Shown: in pieces, positions 8,836 to 17,446 of the stretch
Layout of the letters: each line of letters opens with the position of its first letter
How positions within the stretch are numbered: position 1 is the first letter of the stretch
Assembly (NCBI GenBank): GCA_963771305.1
Contig: CAVYTS010000025.1
Location: 372,001 to 436,000, forward strand
Source of the DNA: CAJCIT01 sp963771305
GTDB lineage: Bacteria; Acidobacteriota; Terriglobia; Bryobacterales; Bryobacteraceae
Direction: 5' to 3'
DNA: 64,000 nt
Notes under the pieces: model-generated
The model's input: only the letters and a program-made list of their open reading frames with translations
Told to the model about the DNA's origin: nothing
The model's database searches: none
Position numbers and translations under genes: made by a program

Positions 8836-10428
8836 TTAGGCCGGCAAGTCGGCGGTGAGAGCGAAGTTCGGCGCTTTGCGAGCCTTCGTCGCCTGTTCGA
8901 AGGCATATGCCAGCTTCAGCAGCGTTGGCTCGGTCCAGGCGGTGCCGAAGAAAGATAGGCCGACCGGCAGACCATGAACGAAGCCAGCCGGAACGGTGAT
9001 GTGCGGATAGCCGGCGACGGCCGCCGGCGATGAGCAGCCACCGGTGTCCTGGTCGCCGTTGATCCAGTCGGTGAGACAGGCCGGACCGTTGGTGAGTGCG
9101 ATGATCGCGTCGAGCTTGTTGTTGGTGACCACAGCGTCGATGCCTTCATCACGTGACATCTTGCGGCACTTCTCCAGCGCGTCGAGATACGCCTTATCGG
9201 CGAGGGGTCCGCGCTTGTCGGATTGCTCCAGGATCTCCTGGCCGAAGTACGGCACCTCCGCCGCGGAGTGGGCGGAGTTGAAGGCGATTAAGTCGGTAAG
9301 GGTTCGGACCTTGATGGAAGGAGCTAGGCCGGCCAGGTATTTGTTCAGGCCAAACTTGAACTCGTATTGAAGCACATCGTTCTCGGCATCGCCATACTTC
9401 CAGTTCGTGGCAGCATCGGCCGGGTCGACAATCTCCGCACCGAGGGATTTGAGTTGCGCGATCGAGGCTTCGATGACGCGGTCCGCGGCCGGACTTGTGC
9501 CGAAAAACTTGCGTGCGACCCCGAGCCGCGCGCCTTTCAGGCCGTTCGGGTCGAGGAACTTGGTGTAGTCCGGTGGCACGTGACCGGCATTCGCGTTGGT
9601 CGCAGGGTCGCGCGGGTCTGAGCCTGCGAGCACAGAAAGAAGAATCGCAGCGTCGCGCACCGTCCGCGCCATGGGTCCGGCGGTGTCTTGTGTGAATGAG
9701 ATCGGAATGATGCCGGAACGGCCGATGAGGCCGACGCTGGGTTTGATGCCCACCATGCAGTTGACGGAAGCTGGACTCACGATGGAGCCATCCGTTTCCG
9801 TGCCGACGCCGATGGCAGCGAAGCTCGCGGCAATCGCCACGCCGGTGCCGGAACTGGAACCCGATGGGTTGCGATCGAGCGCGTACGGCATTCGCGTCTG
9901 TCCGCCGCGCCCGCTCCAGCCGCTGACAGAATGAGTCGAACGGAAGTTGGCCCATTCGCTGAGGTTGGTTTTGCCGATAATCACCGCGCCCGCGGCCCGC
10001 AGGCGGGCGGCGACATAGGAGTCCTGCGCCGCGATGGAGCCGTTAAGGGCAAGCGAGCCCGCCGTGGTCCACATCTGGTCGGCGGTGTCGATGTTGTCTT
10101 TGACCAGGACGGGCACGCCATGCAAAGGTGAGCGCGGCCCTTTGGCCTGGCGCTCCCGGTCGAGCGCCACCGCGATGGCCGGCGCCTCGGGATTGAGTTG
10201 AATGATCGCGTTGACGGTCTTGCCATCCAGCGAACGTATGCGTTCGAGGTAGGCATGCGTGAGCGACTCGGAAGTGGCTTGGCCGGCGGAGAAGCTCTGC
10301 TGAATGGCGTCGAGTGTCAGCTCCTCGAGCGGCGAGCCGGTTCTGGAGCTGGGTGGGTGAGGTTCCTGAGCTCGAGCAGCCAGCGCCGGCAGCAGTGGTG
10401 CGAGGGAAAGAAAGTCGCGGCGTTTCAT
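8836..10428 (-). CDS. Exported amidase (amidase-signature family)
   Basis: Hydrolyses an amide bond; the physiological substrate is unknown. The 530-residue protein starts MKRRDFLSLAPLLPALAARA, a twin-arginine-type leader, so it is likely exported folded. The amidase signature is present: catalytic Lys in GVPVLVKDNIDT, the Ser-rich block NPSGSSSGTGVAIAA, and the nucleophile region GVGTETDGSIVSPAS, together giving the Lys-Ser-Ser triad. Length is normal for the family. The gene is divergent from modA with about 75 bp between starts. Confidence 0.9.
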   Translation of the reverse strand: MKRRDFLSLAPLLPALAARAQEPHPPSSRTGSPLEELTLDAIQQSFSAGQATSESLTHAYLERIRSLDGKTVNAIIQLNPEAPAIAVALDRERQAKGPRSPLHGVPVLVKDNIDTADQMWTTAGSLALNGSIAAQDSYVAARLRAAGAVIIGKTNLSEWANFRSTHSVSGWSGRGGQTRMPYALDRNPSGSSSGTGVAIAASFAAIGVGTETDGSIVSPASVNCMVGIKPSVGLIGRSGIIPISFTQDTAGPMARTVRDAAILLSVLAGSDPRDPATNANAGHVPPDYTKFLDPNGLKGARLGVARKFFGTSPAADRVIEASIAQLKSLGAEIVDPADAATNWKYGDAENDVLQYEFKFGLNKYLAGLAPSIKVRTLTDLIAFNSAHSAAEVPYFGQEILEQSDKRGPLADKAYLDALEKCRKMSRDEGIDAVVTNNKLDAIIALTNGPACLTDWINGDQDTGGCSSPAAVAGYPHITVPAGFVHGLPVGLSFFGTAWTEPTLLKLAYAFEQATKARKAPNFALTADLPA

Positions 10429-10502
10429 ACGGAGCTATTAGGATGCCTGAAACTGATACGGAATCCAAGGGATTTCGCAATGAGCCTTCTATGCTGGAAG
10501 CT

Positions 10503-11252
10503 ATGACGAAGCGCGTAGTTGCTATCGTGCTGCTTGGCTTGTTGCCCGTTTTCAGCATGTCGGCAAGCGGCGACGGCCTGAGCGTCGCGGCTGCCGCCAA
10601 TCTGAACGATGTCTTCAAGGAGATGGCGGCTGCGTTTACCAAAGACACCGGTATTCCCGTCTCACTGAGTTTCGGTTCGACGGCGCAACTGACGCAACAG
10701 ATCGAGAACGCCGCCCCGTTCGACGTCTTTGCGGCCGCCGATCGCCAACACATCGACGAGTTGCGCGACAAGCAACTGATCGTGCCCGGCAGTGATAAAG
10801 TCTATGCTCGCGGGAGCATCGTTCTGTGGTGTCCGGCCACCAAAGCCACGGTGAATAGCATTCAGGCCCTGGCGCAGCCCGCGGTTCGCTTCATTGCGGT
10901 CGCCAAGCCGGAAGCCGCGCCTTACGGGCGCGCGACGGTTGAGTCTCTGAAGGCGCTCCATCTCTGGGAAGCGCTGCAGCCGAAGGTGGTCTATGCGGAG
11001 AACATCACGGCCGCGAAGCAGTATGCAGCCACCGGGAATGCGGACTGCGGATTCGTGGCAAAGTCGCTGATTGTCCACGAACCCAATCAGGGAATCCCCG
11101 TTGATGAGAAACTCTACCGCCCGATTGACCAGGCGTTGGCGGCACTGAAGTCGGCAAAAGATCCGAATGCCGCCGGCCGCTTCGCCGCCTTCGTCACCGG
11201 ACCAAAAGGCGTGGCGATTCTGACAAAGTTTGGGTACAGTTTGCCGAGGTAA
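10503..11252 (+). CDS. modA: Molybdate ABC transporter substrate-binding protein ModA
   Basis: Periplasmic molybdate/tungstate binder, 249 residues from the ATG at 10503; another in-frame ATG at 10491 is possible. The signal peptide is VVAIVLLGLLPVFSMSASG. Family blocks visible: LSVAAAANLNDVFKEM, SLSFGSTAQLTQQIENAAPFDVF, AAADRQHIDEL, PEAAPYGRATVESL and TGNADCGFVAKSL. Its normal partners modB and modC are not adjacent but lie at 53.9-55.8 kb in the same window, so the transporter is split between two loci. Confidence 0.9.
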   Translation: MTKRVVAIVLLGLLPVFSMSASGDGLSVAAAANLNDVFKEMAAAFTKDTGIPVSLSFGSTAQLTQQIENAAPFDVFAAADRQHIDELRDKQLIVPGSDKVYARGSIVLWCPATKATVNSIQALAQPAVRFIAVAKPEAAPYGRATVESLKALHLWEALQPKVVYAENITAAKQYAATGNADCGFVAKSLIVHEPNQGIPVDEKLYRPIDQALAALKSAKDPNAAGRFAAFVTGPKGVAILTKFGYSLPR

Positions 11253-11263
11253 AGGAAGGGGGA

Positions 11264-11340
11264 TGGTGGGCTCTAGATGACTCGAACATCCGACCTCTTC
11301 CGTGTCAAGGAAGCGCTCTAACCAACTGAGCTAAGAGCCC
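11264..11340 (-). tRNA. tRNA-Val (GAC anticodon)
   Basis: On the minus strand GGGCTCT pairs with AGAGCCC (acceptor), GCTC with GAGC (D stem), CTTCC with GGAAG (anticodon stem) and GGATG with CATCT (T stem). The seven-base anticodon loop is TTGACAC, giving anticodon GAC for valine. The 3' end encodes A plus CCA. It lies in the convergent gap after modA. Confidence 0.95.
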
Positions 11341-11480
11341 AAAGTGCAAATACCTCTTGAGTTTACCATGGCGATTCAGGATCAAAGAGGGTTGCGAAAA
11401 AGGCCGCAGACCGAAGCTCGAGGGTTCCCGAGTCCGCTTGCCTTACGCGCGGTTCAGTGCTCGACTTCCTACAAGAGCAG

Positions 11481-11927
11481 TCACGCTTGGCCCGAGATGT
11501 AGCTTTGCAGCTGACCGATGGTTTGCTCGTGCGAGGTAATGGTCCACTTGACCAGATCTCCGATAGAAACCACACCCAGGGCGACCCCGTTCGCATCCAC
11601 AACCGGCAAATGGCGCACCCGGTGGTCGGTCATCATGCGCATCGCTTCGTCGACCGTGCAGTTGAGGCTCACGGTGAGCGGCGGTGAAACCATGATCTCT
11701 TTCACCAGCGTTTCTTTGGACAAACGCCCTTTGAGAATAACCTTGCGGGCGTATTCGCGCTCCGACAATAGGCCTACGAGCTTGCCGTGTTCGATGACCA
11801 GCAGCGCGCCAATCTCCTTGTCGGACATCATCTCGATGGCTTCATAAACGGTGGCGTCGGGCGAGATCGACCAGACTTGCCGGTCTTTCTGCTTCAGGAT
11901 TGCGGAGACTAAATCGAGCACTTTCAT
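11481..11927 (-). CDS. Tandem CBS-domain protein
   Basis: A 148-residue protein of two CBS motifs (VWSISPDATVYEAIEMM ... LVGLLSERE and SPPLTVSLNCTVDEAMRMM ... GVVSIGDLVKW). Stand-alone CBS pairs bind adenine nucleotides and act as energy or redox sensors; no effector domain is attached. The ATG at 11927 is chosen because GGGGGA lies seven bases before it; a longer frame to 11966 lacks such support. The 11341-11480 gap before its end holds nothing recognisable. Confidence 0.88.
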   Translation of the reverse strand: MKVLDLVSAILKQKDRQVWSISPDATVYEAIEMMSDKEIGALLVIEHGKLVGLLSEREYARKVILKGRLSKETLVKEIMVSPPLTVSLNCTVDEAMRMMTDHRVRHLPVVDANGVALGVVSIGDLVKWTITSHEQTIGQLQSYISGQA

Positions 11928-12098
11928 CCGGGTTCCCCCTATAGGTTGATCGAGTGAGGGCGGCACGACCTCTACCGGGCCTTGGCTAACGGCGCCACAT
12001 CAGAGCCGAAGTATACGCCTGATGGGGCGGCTATTCAATAGCGTAATCTGGGCAATCTCAGCCGCGCCTGATGGGAGCGCTTGCAACGGTACAGGGCC

Positions 12099-12530
12099 CT
12101 ACGAAGTGGTCTTCCACGGATCGTAGCTACCAACATGCCAAAGATGGCCCTCTGGATCGCGGCAGGAGAAGGCGCGCCCGCCGTAATCCATGTCGGCGAT
12201 GTTCATTACAATCTCGGCCCCAGCAGCCTTGGCGCGGGCATAGACGGCGTCTGGATCAGCCGATATGAGGTTCGTGCTTTGCGTATTTGCTCCACCGATT
12301 TCGTCGGGCTGTGTCATCAAATTGAACTTGGACTCAACTACGGACCCCAGCATAATCATGCCGTTGCCGAAGGTAAGTTGGGCATGCGCAATGGTCCCGT
12401 CGGGATTGGGATAGACCGCCTGTTTCTCAAAGCCAAGGGCTTGGCAGAGCCACTCGATTGCTTCGGGAGCTTTCCGGTAGCGCATACCCGGAATGACGGT
12501 GGATGTGCAGTTCTTTGCGAGTGTGGACAT
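12099..12530 (-). CDS. VOC/glyoxalase-family protein
   Basis: A 143-residue single-chain VOC protein: YRKAPEAIEWLCQALGFEK opens the first beta-alpha-beta unit, DPDAVYARAKAAGAEIV the second, and YGGRAFSCRDPEGHLWHVGSY closes it. The pattern matches PhnB/bleomycin-resistance-like members. Substrate and metal use cannot be decided. The terminal His and Glu (DPEGHLW) are the usual metal-ligand positions. A monocistronic gene in a minus-strand run. Confidence 0.85.
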   Translation of the reverse strand: MSTLAKNCTSTVIPGMRYRKAPEAIEWLCQALGFEKQAVYPNPDGTIAHAQLTFGNGMIMLGSVVESKFNLMTQPDEIGGANTQSTNLISADPDAVYARAKAAGAEIVMNIADMDYGGRAFSCRDPEGHLWHVGSYDPWKTTS

Positions 12531-12567
12531 GCCAACAGTATGGAAGAAAACGGTGGAGAAAAGCGGC

Positions 12568-13800
12568 CTAGACGACTCTCGCCACGGCAGGAAGGCGGCG
12601 CAGCAAGGCCACAGTGCCCCAACTCAGCGCCACTGTGCCAAGGAACACGAGGAATCCTTTCGCGATACCGGGCAGCTGCGCCGGCAAGAGCGAATACTGC
12701 AGCCAGCTCCCAAACCCGTAATGGACCAGATACATGCCATAGGCGTTATCGCGAAGACTGTCGAAAAGTTTCACGCGCGAACGCGCGAACCGTACGAATA
12801 TGGCGAGAGCGGCAAGGCAGGAGGCAGCGCAGGAGAGGGAGAAGGCTGCGTCACCGGCCGTTTCCCATGCACGCGATCCTATTTTGGTTGTGCTGGCGAT
12901 GATGGCGAGGATAGCAACGAGCGCGAAAGCAAGCCAAGACCGCAGTAGCCACAGCGGCCAGCGACGCGCGAGCTTTCCATCCGGCGCCAGCACGCCGCGA
13001 TTTACACCGTATGGCCCGACAGCAACGCCGATCAGGAAATAAACCAGGTAGTGGAGGATCCGGCTGGTCTGGAAAGTGAAAGGACCGAACGCCGCCCACG
13101 CGAGAGGGTTGAAAGCCAATTCCATGGGGATATACGCTACCGCCGACATTGCAGTGAGAAGGGCGAAGAACTTAAGTGGGCCTTGCGCCGATGCCATCAA
13201 CCGCCCAAGGCTTTCTCCCCATTGGGGCAAGCTCAGGGCCAACAGCACAGCAAGACAATCGAAGGCCAGAAGAACCCAAACAAACCAGCCTGGCCCGGCA
13301 GGCCAGTTGCCAAGCGAGAGCCACACACGCGCGTAGCCCGCGGAGCCTGAGGTGGCGCCGGTTTGCAGAAAGGCGGGGTAGTAGGCGAGCGGCGCAATGA
13401 ATGCCGCGACAAAAACGAAGGGAAGGCCAAGCCTCAGGAAGCGGTCGCGGAGGAACCGGCCGCTGCCTTTGCGCTGAAGGCTGTTCCAGACGAACAGCCC
13501 GGATAAGAAGAACATCAGCGACATCATGAAGACGTCGTTGAAACCCACGAGCAGACTGAAGAGACCCGACCGAGCGGTGTCAACCACGGGAAACGCTTGC
13601 CACAAGCGGGGCTGAGCCAAAAGCGATGCCGGCGGCTGAGGGGCGAAGGTGCAATACGCGAGCATTGCATGATGCGCCAGCACGAGCAGCGTGACAAAGG
13701 CGCGCAAATAGCCGATGGAGATGTTGTAGGCGTCTTCCACTGGCGCCGACGCTGGCGACTTGGCGAGTCCGGGTTGAAACGCCAGTCGATCTGTGTCCAC
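12568..13800 (-). CDS. Membrane acyltransferase (acyltransferase-3 family)
   Basis: A protein of about 410 residues with roughly ten hydrophobic helices. The first block (YLRAFVTLLVLAHHAMLAY) carries the paired-His region expected in acyltransferase-3 enzymes, and FMMSLMFFLSGLFVWNSLQR with RDRFLRLGLPFVF follows the family pattern. Such proteins transfer acyl groups onto sugars or peptides at the inner membrane. The GTG at 13800 is preferred: GGAGGG lies four bases before it, whereas the upstream TTG at 13812 has no such site. Acceptor unknown. Confidence 0.83.
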   Translation of the reverse strand: MDTDRLAFQPGLAKSPASAPVEDAYNISIGYLRAFVTLLVLAHHAMLAYCTFAPQPPASLLAQPRLWQAFPVVDTARSGLFSLLVGFNDVFMMSLMFFLSGLFVWNSLQRKGSGRFLRDRFLRLGLPFVFVAAFIAPLAYYPAFLQTGATSGSAGYARVWLSLGNWPAGPGWFVWVLLAFDCLAVLLALSLPQWGESLGRLMASAQGPLKFFALLTAMSAVAYIPMELAFNPLAWAAFGPFTFQTSRILHYLVYFLIGVAVGPYGVNRGVLAPDGKLARRWPLWLLRSWLAFALVAILAIIASTTKIGSRAWETAGDAAFSLSCAASCLAALAIFVRFARSRVKLFDSLRDNAYGMYLVHYGFGSWLQYSLLPAQLPGIAKGFLVFLGTVALSWGTVALLRRLPAVARVV

Positions 13801-13927
13801 GCGGCCCTCCAAGACCTAGTTTGTACCCATGCGCGCCGCCACCGCCACAGATTCTTACGGAACTAGAGAACAGGAGCGAGCGTACTTGGCTGCGAGGTGT
13901 ATAACTAATGACATCGCTGGGCCAATC

Positions 13928-15190
13928 ATGAAGAGAAAAGCTATTTTCATTTTGCCGGCATTGGTTTTCGTAGGGTCGCTCTGCACCAGTGGCGCATTCG
14001 GCCAGCAGGACAAGCTACTGGATAGCCTGACAAAAAACCAAACCCAACTGGTGCTTAAGGACGGAAAGTTCACGGGAACGGCGGTTCCGATATTAGAGAA
14101 GGGGCTGGCCGAGTCGCAGTTCGTGCTGATCGGCGAAGAGCACGGCACCGAGCAAGTGCCGGTCTTCACGAGCGCCGTTTGCAACTTTGTCGGACCGCTG
14201 GGCTTTCACACCATGGCAATAGAGGCAGGTCCCCGAGCCGTAGCGGCCATTCAACCGTGGATTGGCAGCATCAATAGCCGCGAACAGCTTGCGCAGTTCG
14301 AGAAGAGGTTTCCGGACACCATCGCGTTTTTCAATTTGCAGCCGGAGCTGGATCTGCTGTCGCATTGCGCGGCAGTGGCGCAGGGCGGCACGTTTCAGGT
14401 GTGGGGGTTGGACCAGGAGTTCATGGGTTCGTCGGGTTACCTGCTGACCAGCATCCTGGAAACGCACCCGGGAAAGCAGGCGACGGCCGAGACCGAACGG
14501 CTGCTGGCAAAGAATGAAGAAGCACGGACGAGCGCAGCGAAGAGCGGCAATCCCGGCGAGCTGTTCATGATGAGCGCCACCGATGCCGAGTTGGCAGGGC
14601 TGCGTGAGTTGCTGAAGAAGGAGGGGGACGCTACGGCCCAAGCGCTGCTTGCTGAACTGATGGAGAGCCGCGAGATCTATTACAAGAACGCGACCGACGG
14701 AGCCGAATCGAACCGTCAGCGCGCACTGCTGATGAAGAGAAACTTCGTTCGCAACTATCAGGCCACCGCGCGAGCCGAACGAGCAGTCCCAAAGATCGTG
14801 ATGAAGTTCGGCGACTGGCACCTGTACAAGGGCTTCAATCCGCTTCTGAACAATGACATCGGGAATACTGTGGCCGAACTCGGAGACGGCATGGGGATGA
14901 AGTCCCTGCACATTGCCATTCTTGCAGTTAAGGGAACGCGCTTGCGGTTCGCTGGCATCGGACGTCCGTACCAACCTGAGACCTTTCGCATGCTGGACGA
15001 TAAAGACTACAAATTCTTACAGCCGATGGTCGATCGCCTCGAACCGGCGGGATGGACCATGTTCGACTTGCGCGGGATCAGGAAGGCGGCCTTCTCAGGT
15101 GCACTGGATCGAGACATGGAACGGCTGGTGCTGGGCTACGACCTGTTGATTCTTATTCCTGATTCAACGGCCTCGACGCAGATCCGATAA
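13928..15190 (+). CDS. Exported erythromycin-esterase/ChaN-like protein
   Basis: About 420 residues with signal peptide (KAIFILPALVFVGSLCTSGA, ending near FGQ). The core has VLIGEEHGTEQVPVF, HTMAIEAGPRAV, FQVWGLDQEFMGSSGYLL and IVMKFGDWHLYKG. The GE-x-HG...E...GLD-E...G-x-H pattern belongs to the EreA/ChaN/TIKI superfamily of putative metal-dependent hydrolases. Actual activity (esterase, haem-iron handling or peptidase) is unknown, and antibiotic resistance should not be assumed. The ATG at 13928 directly precedes the signal peptide; the longer frame lacks one. Confidence 0.75.
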   Translation: MKRKAIFILPALVFVGSLCTSGAFGQQDKLLDSLTKNQTQLVLKDGKFTGTAVPILEKGLAESQFVLIGEEHGTEQVPVFTSAVCNFVGPLGFHTMAIEAGPRAVAAIQPWIGSINSREQLAQFEKRFPDTIAFFNLQPELDLLSHCAAVAQGGTFQVWGLDQEFMGSSGYLLTSILETHPGKQATAETERLLAKNEEARTSAAKSGNPGELFMMSATDAELAGLRELLKKEGDATAQALLAELMESREIYYKNATDGAESNRQRALLMKRNFVRNYQATARAERAVPKIVMKFGDWHLYKGFNPLLNNDIGNTVAELGDGMGMKSLHIAILAVKGTRLRFAGIGRPYQPETFRMLDDKDYKFLQPMVDRLEPAGWTMFDLRGIRKAAFSGALDRDMERLVLGYDLLILIPDSTASTQIR

Positions 15191-15196
15191 GGGCCG

Positions 15197-15481
15197 CTAC
15201 GAAAAGTTGGGAATGAACTGCCGCGAAAGTGCGTCGGCCTTCGATAGCAGAAGCTTAGTTGGCTTATGCTGCGGATTCCGATGCAGCTCCGTCTGAACGT
15301 GCAGAAGGAGTTTGGCGACAGCGGCTTTTAGATCGTTCCACTCCGCGGTGCCATGGGTGTACTCGGGGTTCTCGGAATCGAGGTGCGCCAGGAGGGTGGA
15401 TTTGATGGGGTCGTGCGAGTACTTGACGACCGCTCTCTTCAGCAGATCGCGCTCGTCGGGAGTTGGTTTAAAGACTAGCAT
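15197..15481 (-). CDS. Small conserved-looking hypothetical protein
   Basis: A 94-residue, charged, soluble protein (MLVFKPTPDERDLLKRAVVK...). No domain recognised. It is mostly helical by composition and has no signal or membrane segment. The ATG at 15481 is used; the frame extends to a TTG at 15508. It is convergent with the preceding esterase-like gene (6-bp gap). The 136 bp between its start and the next gene hold nothing recognisable. Confidence 0.6.
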   Translation of the reverse strand: MLVFKPTPDERDLLKRAVVKYSHDPIKSTLLAHLDSENPEYTHGTAEWNDLKAAVAKLLLHVQTELHRNPQHKPTKLLLSKADALSRQFIPNFS

Positions 15482-15617
15482 CTCAGTTGCCGTAAAGCAT
15501 ATCAGCAAAGGCGAGAAGTCGTCTTCGGTGGAACGCCGGGCAAATCGACGAGGCGTCGATTGCAGTCCGGGGGGCTACCCTACAAGAGCCGCCGGAGCTC
15601 GGTAAAGACTGCCGAGC

Positions 15618-17141
15618 TTAGCGAAGCTCGTAAATGGTGTATCCCGGGTTGCGCAAGACTTCCCGATAGCTTGTGTCGAGTAGACTTTGGACGTGCTGGT
15701 GAGCGGTCGGCTCGGTTCTGGTGGAAGTCTGAAGCCATTCCTTGTACCAACGGTTCTGAACGTAGAACCGGCCCTGCCGGCCGGAGAAGTAGCCCAATCG
15801 AACGTCGTCGGTCAGGTTTGCATCGAAGCCAAATGTGAAGGCGAGTTCGCCGCCGCCGATGATCAAGTCATTGGGCGCCGCATGAGCCTTCACATAGTCT
15901 GCAGCCGAAAGGTACTCGCCGCGGTAGGAGTTCTCGCGAACGGCGGCCGCAGTGGAGGCCACTTGCACGAGAACGAGGGCACCGATCATCCACGGGCGAA
16001 GCTGAGGACGGTGTACCGTCCATGACCAGATCCAAACGACGGTAAGGGCGGCCAGATACGGAACGGTCTGAACGAGATAAGGCTTCTGCTTCAGGCCATC
16101 CAGAAAGCACAGCGAGACGAGCGTCAGTGACGTCAGCAGCAGCAAGGTGCCAACGCCGGGGGACTGGCGGAACCTTCGGTCGACGAAAGCGGAGACTACC
16201 GCGCCGCCGTAGGCAATCAGCACGATTATCTGCAGCTGAAACGGGTTTGACCAGTCGCCGCCGGCACTGAAAGCGCCGACGTAACGGAACATGAGTTCGT
16301 CTTTGATCGCGGAGAACGGCGAACTGAGGACGTAGAAACGCTTGATGCCTTCGCTCTCGCCTGCTATGCCGGAGATGTTTCCGGTGAACTGGCGCCAGAA
16401 ATCATCCGGCGCTTGCGCGATGTACAGGCCGTATGAGGCCGCCGCAATGCCGAACGGGAGGATCGCAGATGCGACGCTGATGGGCCTCAGGCGCCGACGA
16501 TCGAGTTTCAAGACGAGCGCCGCCAAGGCGAGCGCGGAGAGGATGCCACAGGGATGAGTAAGACAGGCTGCGGCGATCAGTGAACTCGCCGCGAATAGCG
16601 ACCACGTAAGCGAGCGCTCGCGCAAGCAGAGAAACGCAGCTAGACCCGAGAATCCCAACGCGGCGCACATCATGTCCATGCGTCCCAGGGCGGCATCCAG
16701 CGTGAAATGATAATCAACCGCGATCAGGAGGGTGGCGACGATTGTTAAGGAACGATTGAAAAGCTTGCTTGCAATCAGGAACCATGCCGCCAGCGCGACC
16801 ACTCCCCAAGCCGTGGACAGCGCACGCAAGCTCCAAAGACTGAATCCGAACAGTTTGTACCAGGCCGCTTGGACGAGGGGATGAAGAGGCAGTATCCAGT
16901 AGGTGTGCCGGTCGATGCCCGCGAGCCACGTACCTTTCGATTCAAGAATGGTGGTGTGCAGTGAGCCGGTGGTGAGGAGGTGGTAAGCGGGATCTGCAAA
17001 CCAACCCTCATTCGCGACGACGCGGCGGCTGAGGATGGTGGAAATGCTGAGGGCGAGAAACGACAGTAGAATGCCCAGCAGAGAGGCTGTTTGGGCGAGA
17101 TTCAACCCCGGCGAGGTGCGAACGGCTGGCTCGCTGATCAC
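15618..17141 (-). CDS. GT39/ArnT-type membrane glycosyltransferase
   Basis: A 507-residue protein with about 11 membrane segments. The N-terminal loop (WFADPAYHLLTTGSLHTT ... HTYWILPLHPLVQAAWYKLFG) has the acidic residue and aromatic pattern of dolichyl-phosphate-mannose and lipid-A aminoarabinose transferases, and LDAALGRMDMMCAALGF fits the second loop. It should move a sugar from a polyprenyl-phosphate donor to an extracytoplasmic acceptor. GTG start. It lies 27 bp after a PEP-CTERM protein gene on the same strand, hinting that surface proteins could be acceptors (inference). Confidence 0.8.
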   Translation of the reverse strand: MISEPAVRTSPGLNLAQTASLLGILLSFLALSISTILSRRVVANEGWFADPAYHLLTTGSLHTTILESKGTWLAGIDRHTYWILPLHPLVQAAWYKLFGFSLWSLRALSTAWGVVALAAWFLIASKLFNRSLTIVATLLIAVDYHFTLDAALGRMDMMCAALGFSGLAAFLCLRERSLTWSLFAASSLIAAACLTHPCGILSALALAALVLKLDRRRLRPISVASAILPFGIAAASYGLYIAQAPDDFWRQFTGNISGIAGESEGIKRFYVLSSPFSAIKDELMFRYVGAFSAGGDWSNPFQLQIIVLIAYGGAVVSAFVDRRFRQSPGVGTLLLLTSLTLVSLCFLDGLKQKPYLVQTVPYLAALTVVWIWSWTVHRPQLRPWMIGALVLVQVASTAAAVRENSYRGEYLSAADYVKAHAAPNDLIIGGGELAFTFGFDANLTDDVRLGYFSGRQGRFYVQNRWYKEWLQTSTRTEPTAHQHVQSLLDTSYREVLRNPGYTIYELR

Positions 17142-17168
17142 CGCTGATTTGGCACGGTCTATCAGTCC

Positions 17169-17354
17169 TTACTTCCGGCGGTTACGGCGCCAAGCCGCGA
17201 TGCCTATACCAGCCAGACCGGCACCCATTAGGGCAACGGTTGCAGGCTCGGGTGCCCCGCTGGGCGCGGTTCCGTCACTATCGACGGGAACCGCATAAGC
17301 AGAGCAGCAGAGAATCAAGCTGGCAAGCAACACGAAGAACTTGATCTTATTCAT
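17169..17354 (-). CDS. Minimal PEP-CTERM sorting-signal protein
   Basis: Only about 61 residues: signal peptide (KIKFFVLLASLILCCSAYA), a spacer of some 15 residues (VPVDSDGTAPSGA), then a PEP-CTERM signal: PEPATVALMGAGLAGIGIAA and the basic tail WRRNRRK. PEP-CTERM proteins are cleaved and anchored by exosortase at the envelope; no exosortase is in this window. The ATG at 17354 follows a strong GGAGG. After removal of both signals almost nothing remains, so it could be a sorting-only peptide or a gene that has lost its body. Confidence 0.85.
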   Translation of the reverse strand: MNKIKFFVLLASLILCCSAYAVPVDSDGTAPSGAPEPATVALMGAGLAGIGIAAWRRNRRK

Positions 17355-17446
17355 CGATTCCTCCGAATGGACAGTGCGCCCCCAAGAAAGCCAGGGCGCA
17401 GCTTTGCACGAGTGTATGTTCAACATCAGAAGGTGTCAATAGGACT

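Noticed and set aside
13928..15190. Antibiotic-resistance esterase
   Set aside because: The fold resembles erythromycin esterase, but the superfamily is broad and the protein carries an export signal, so a resistance role is unsupported.
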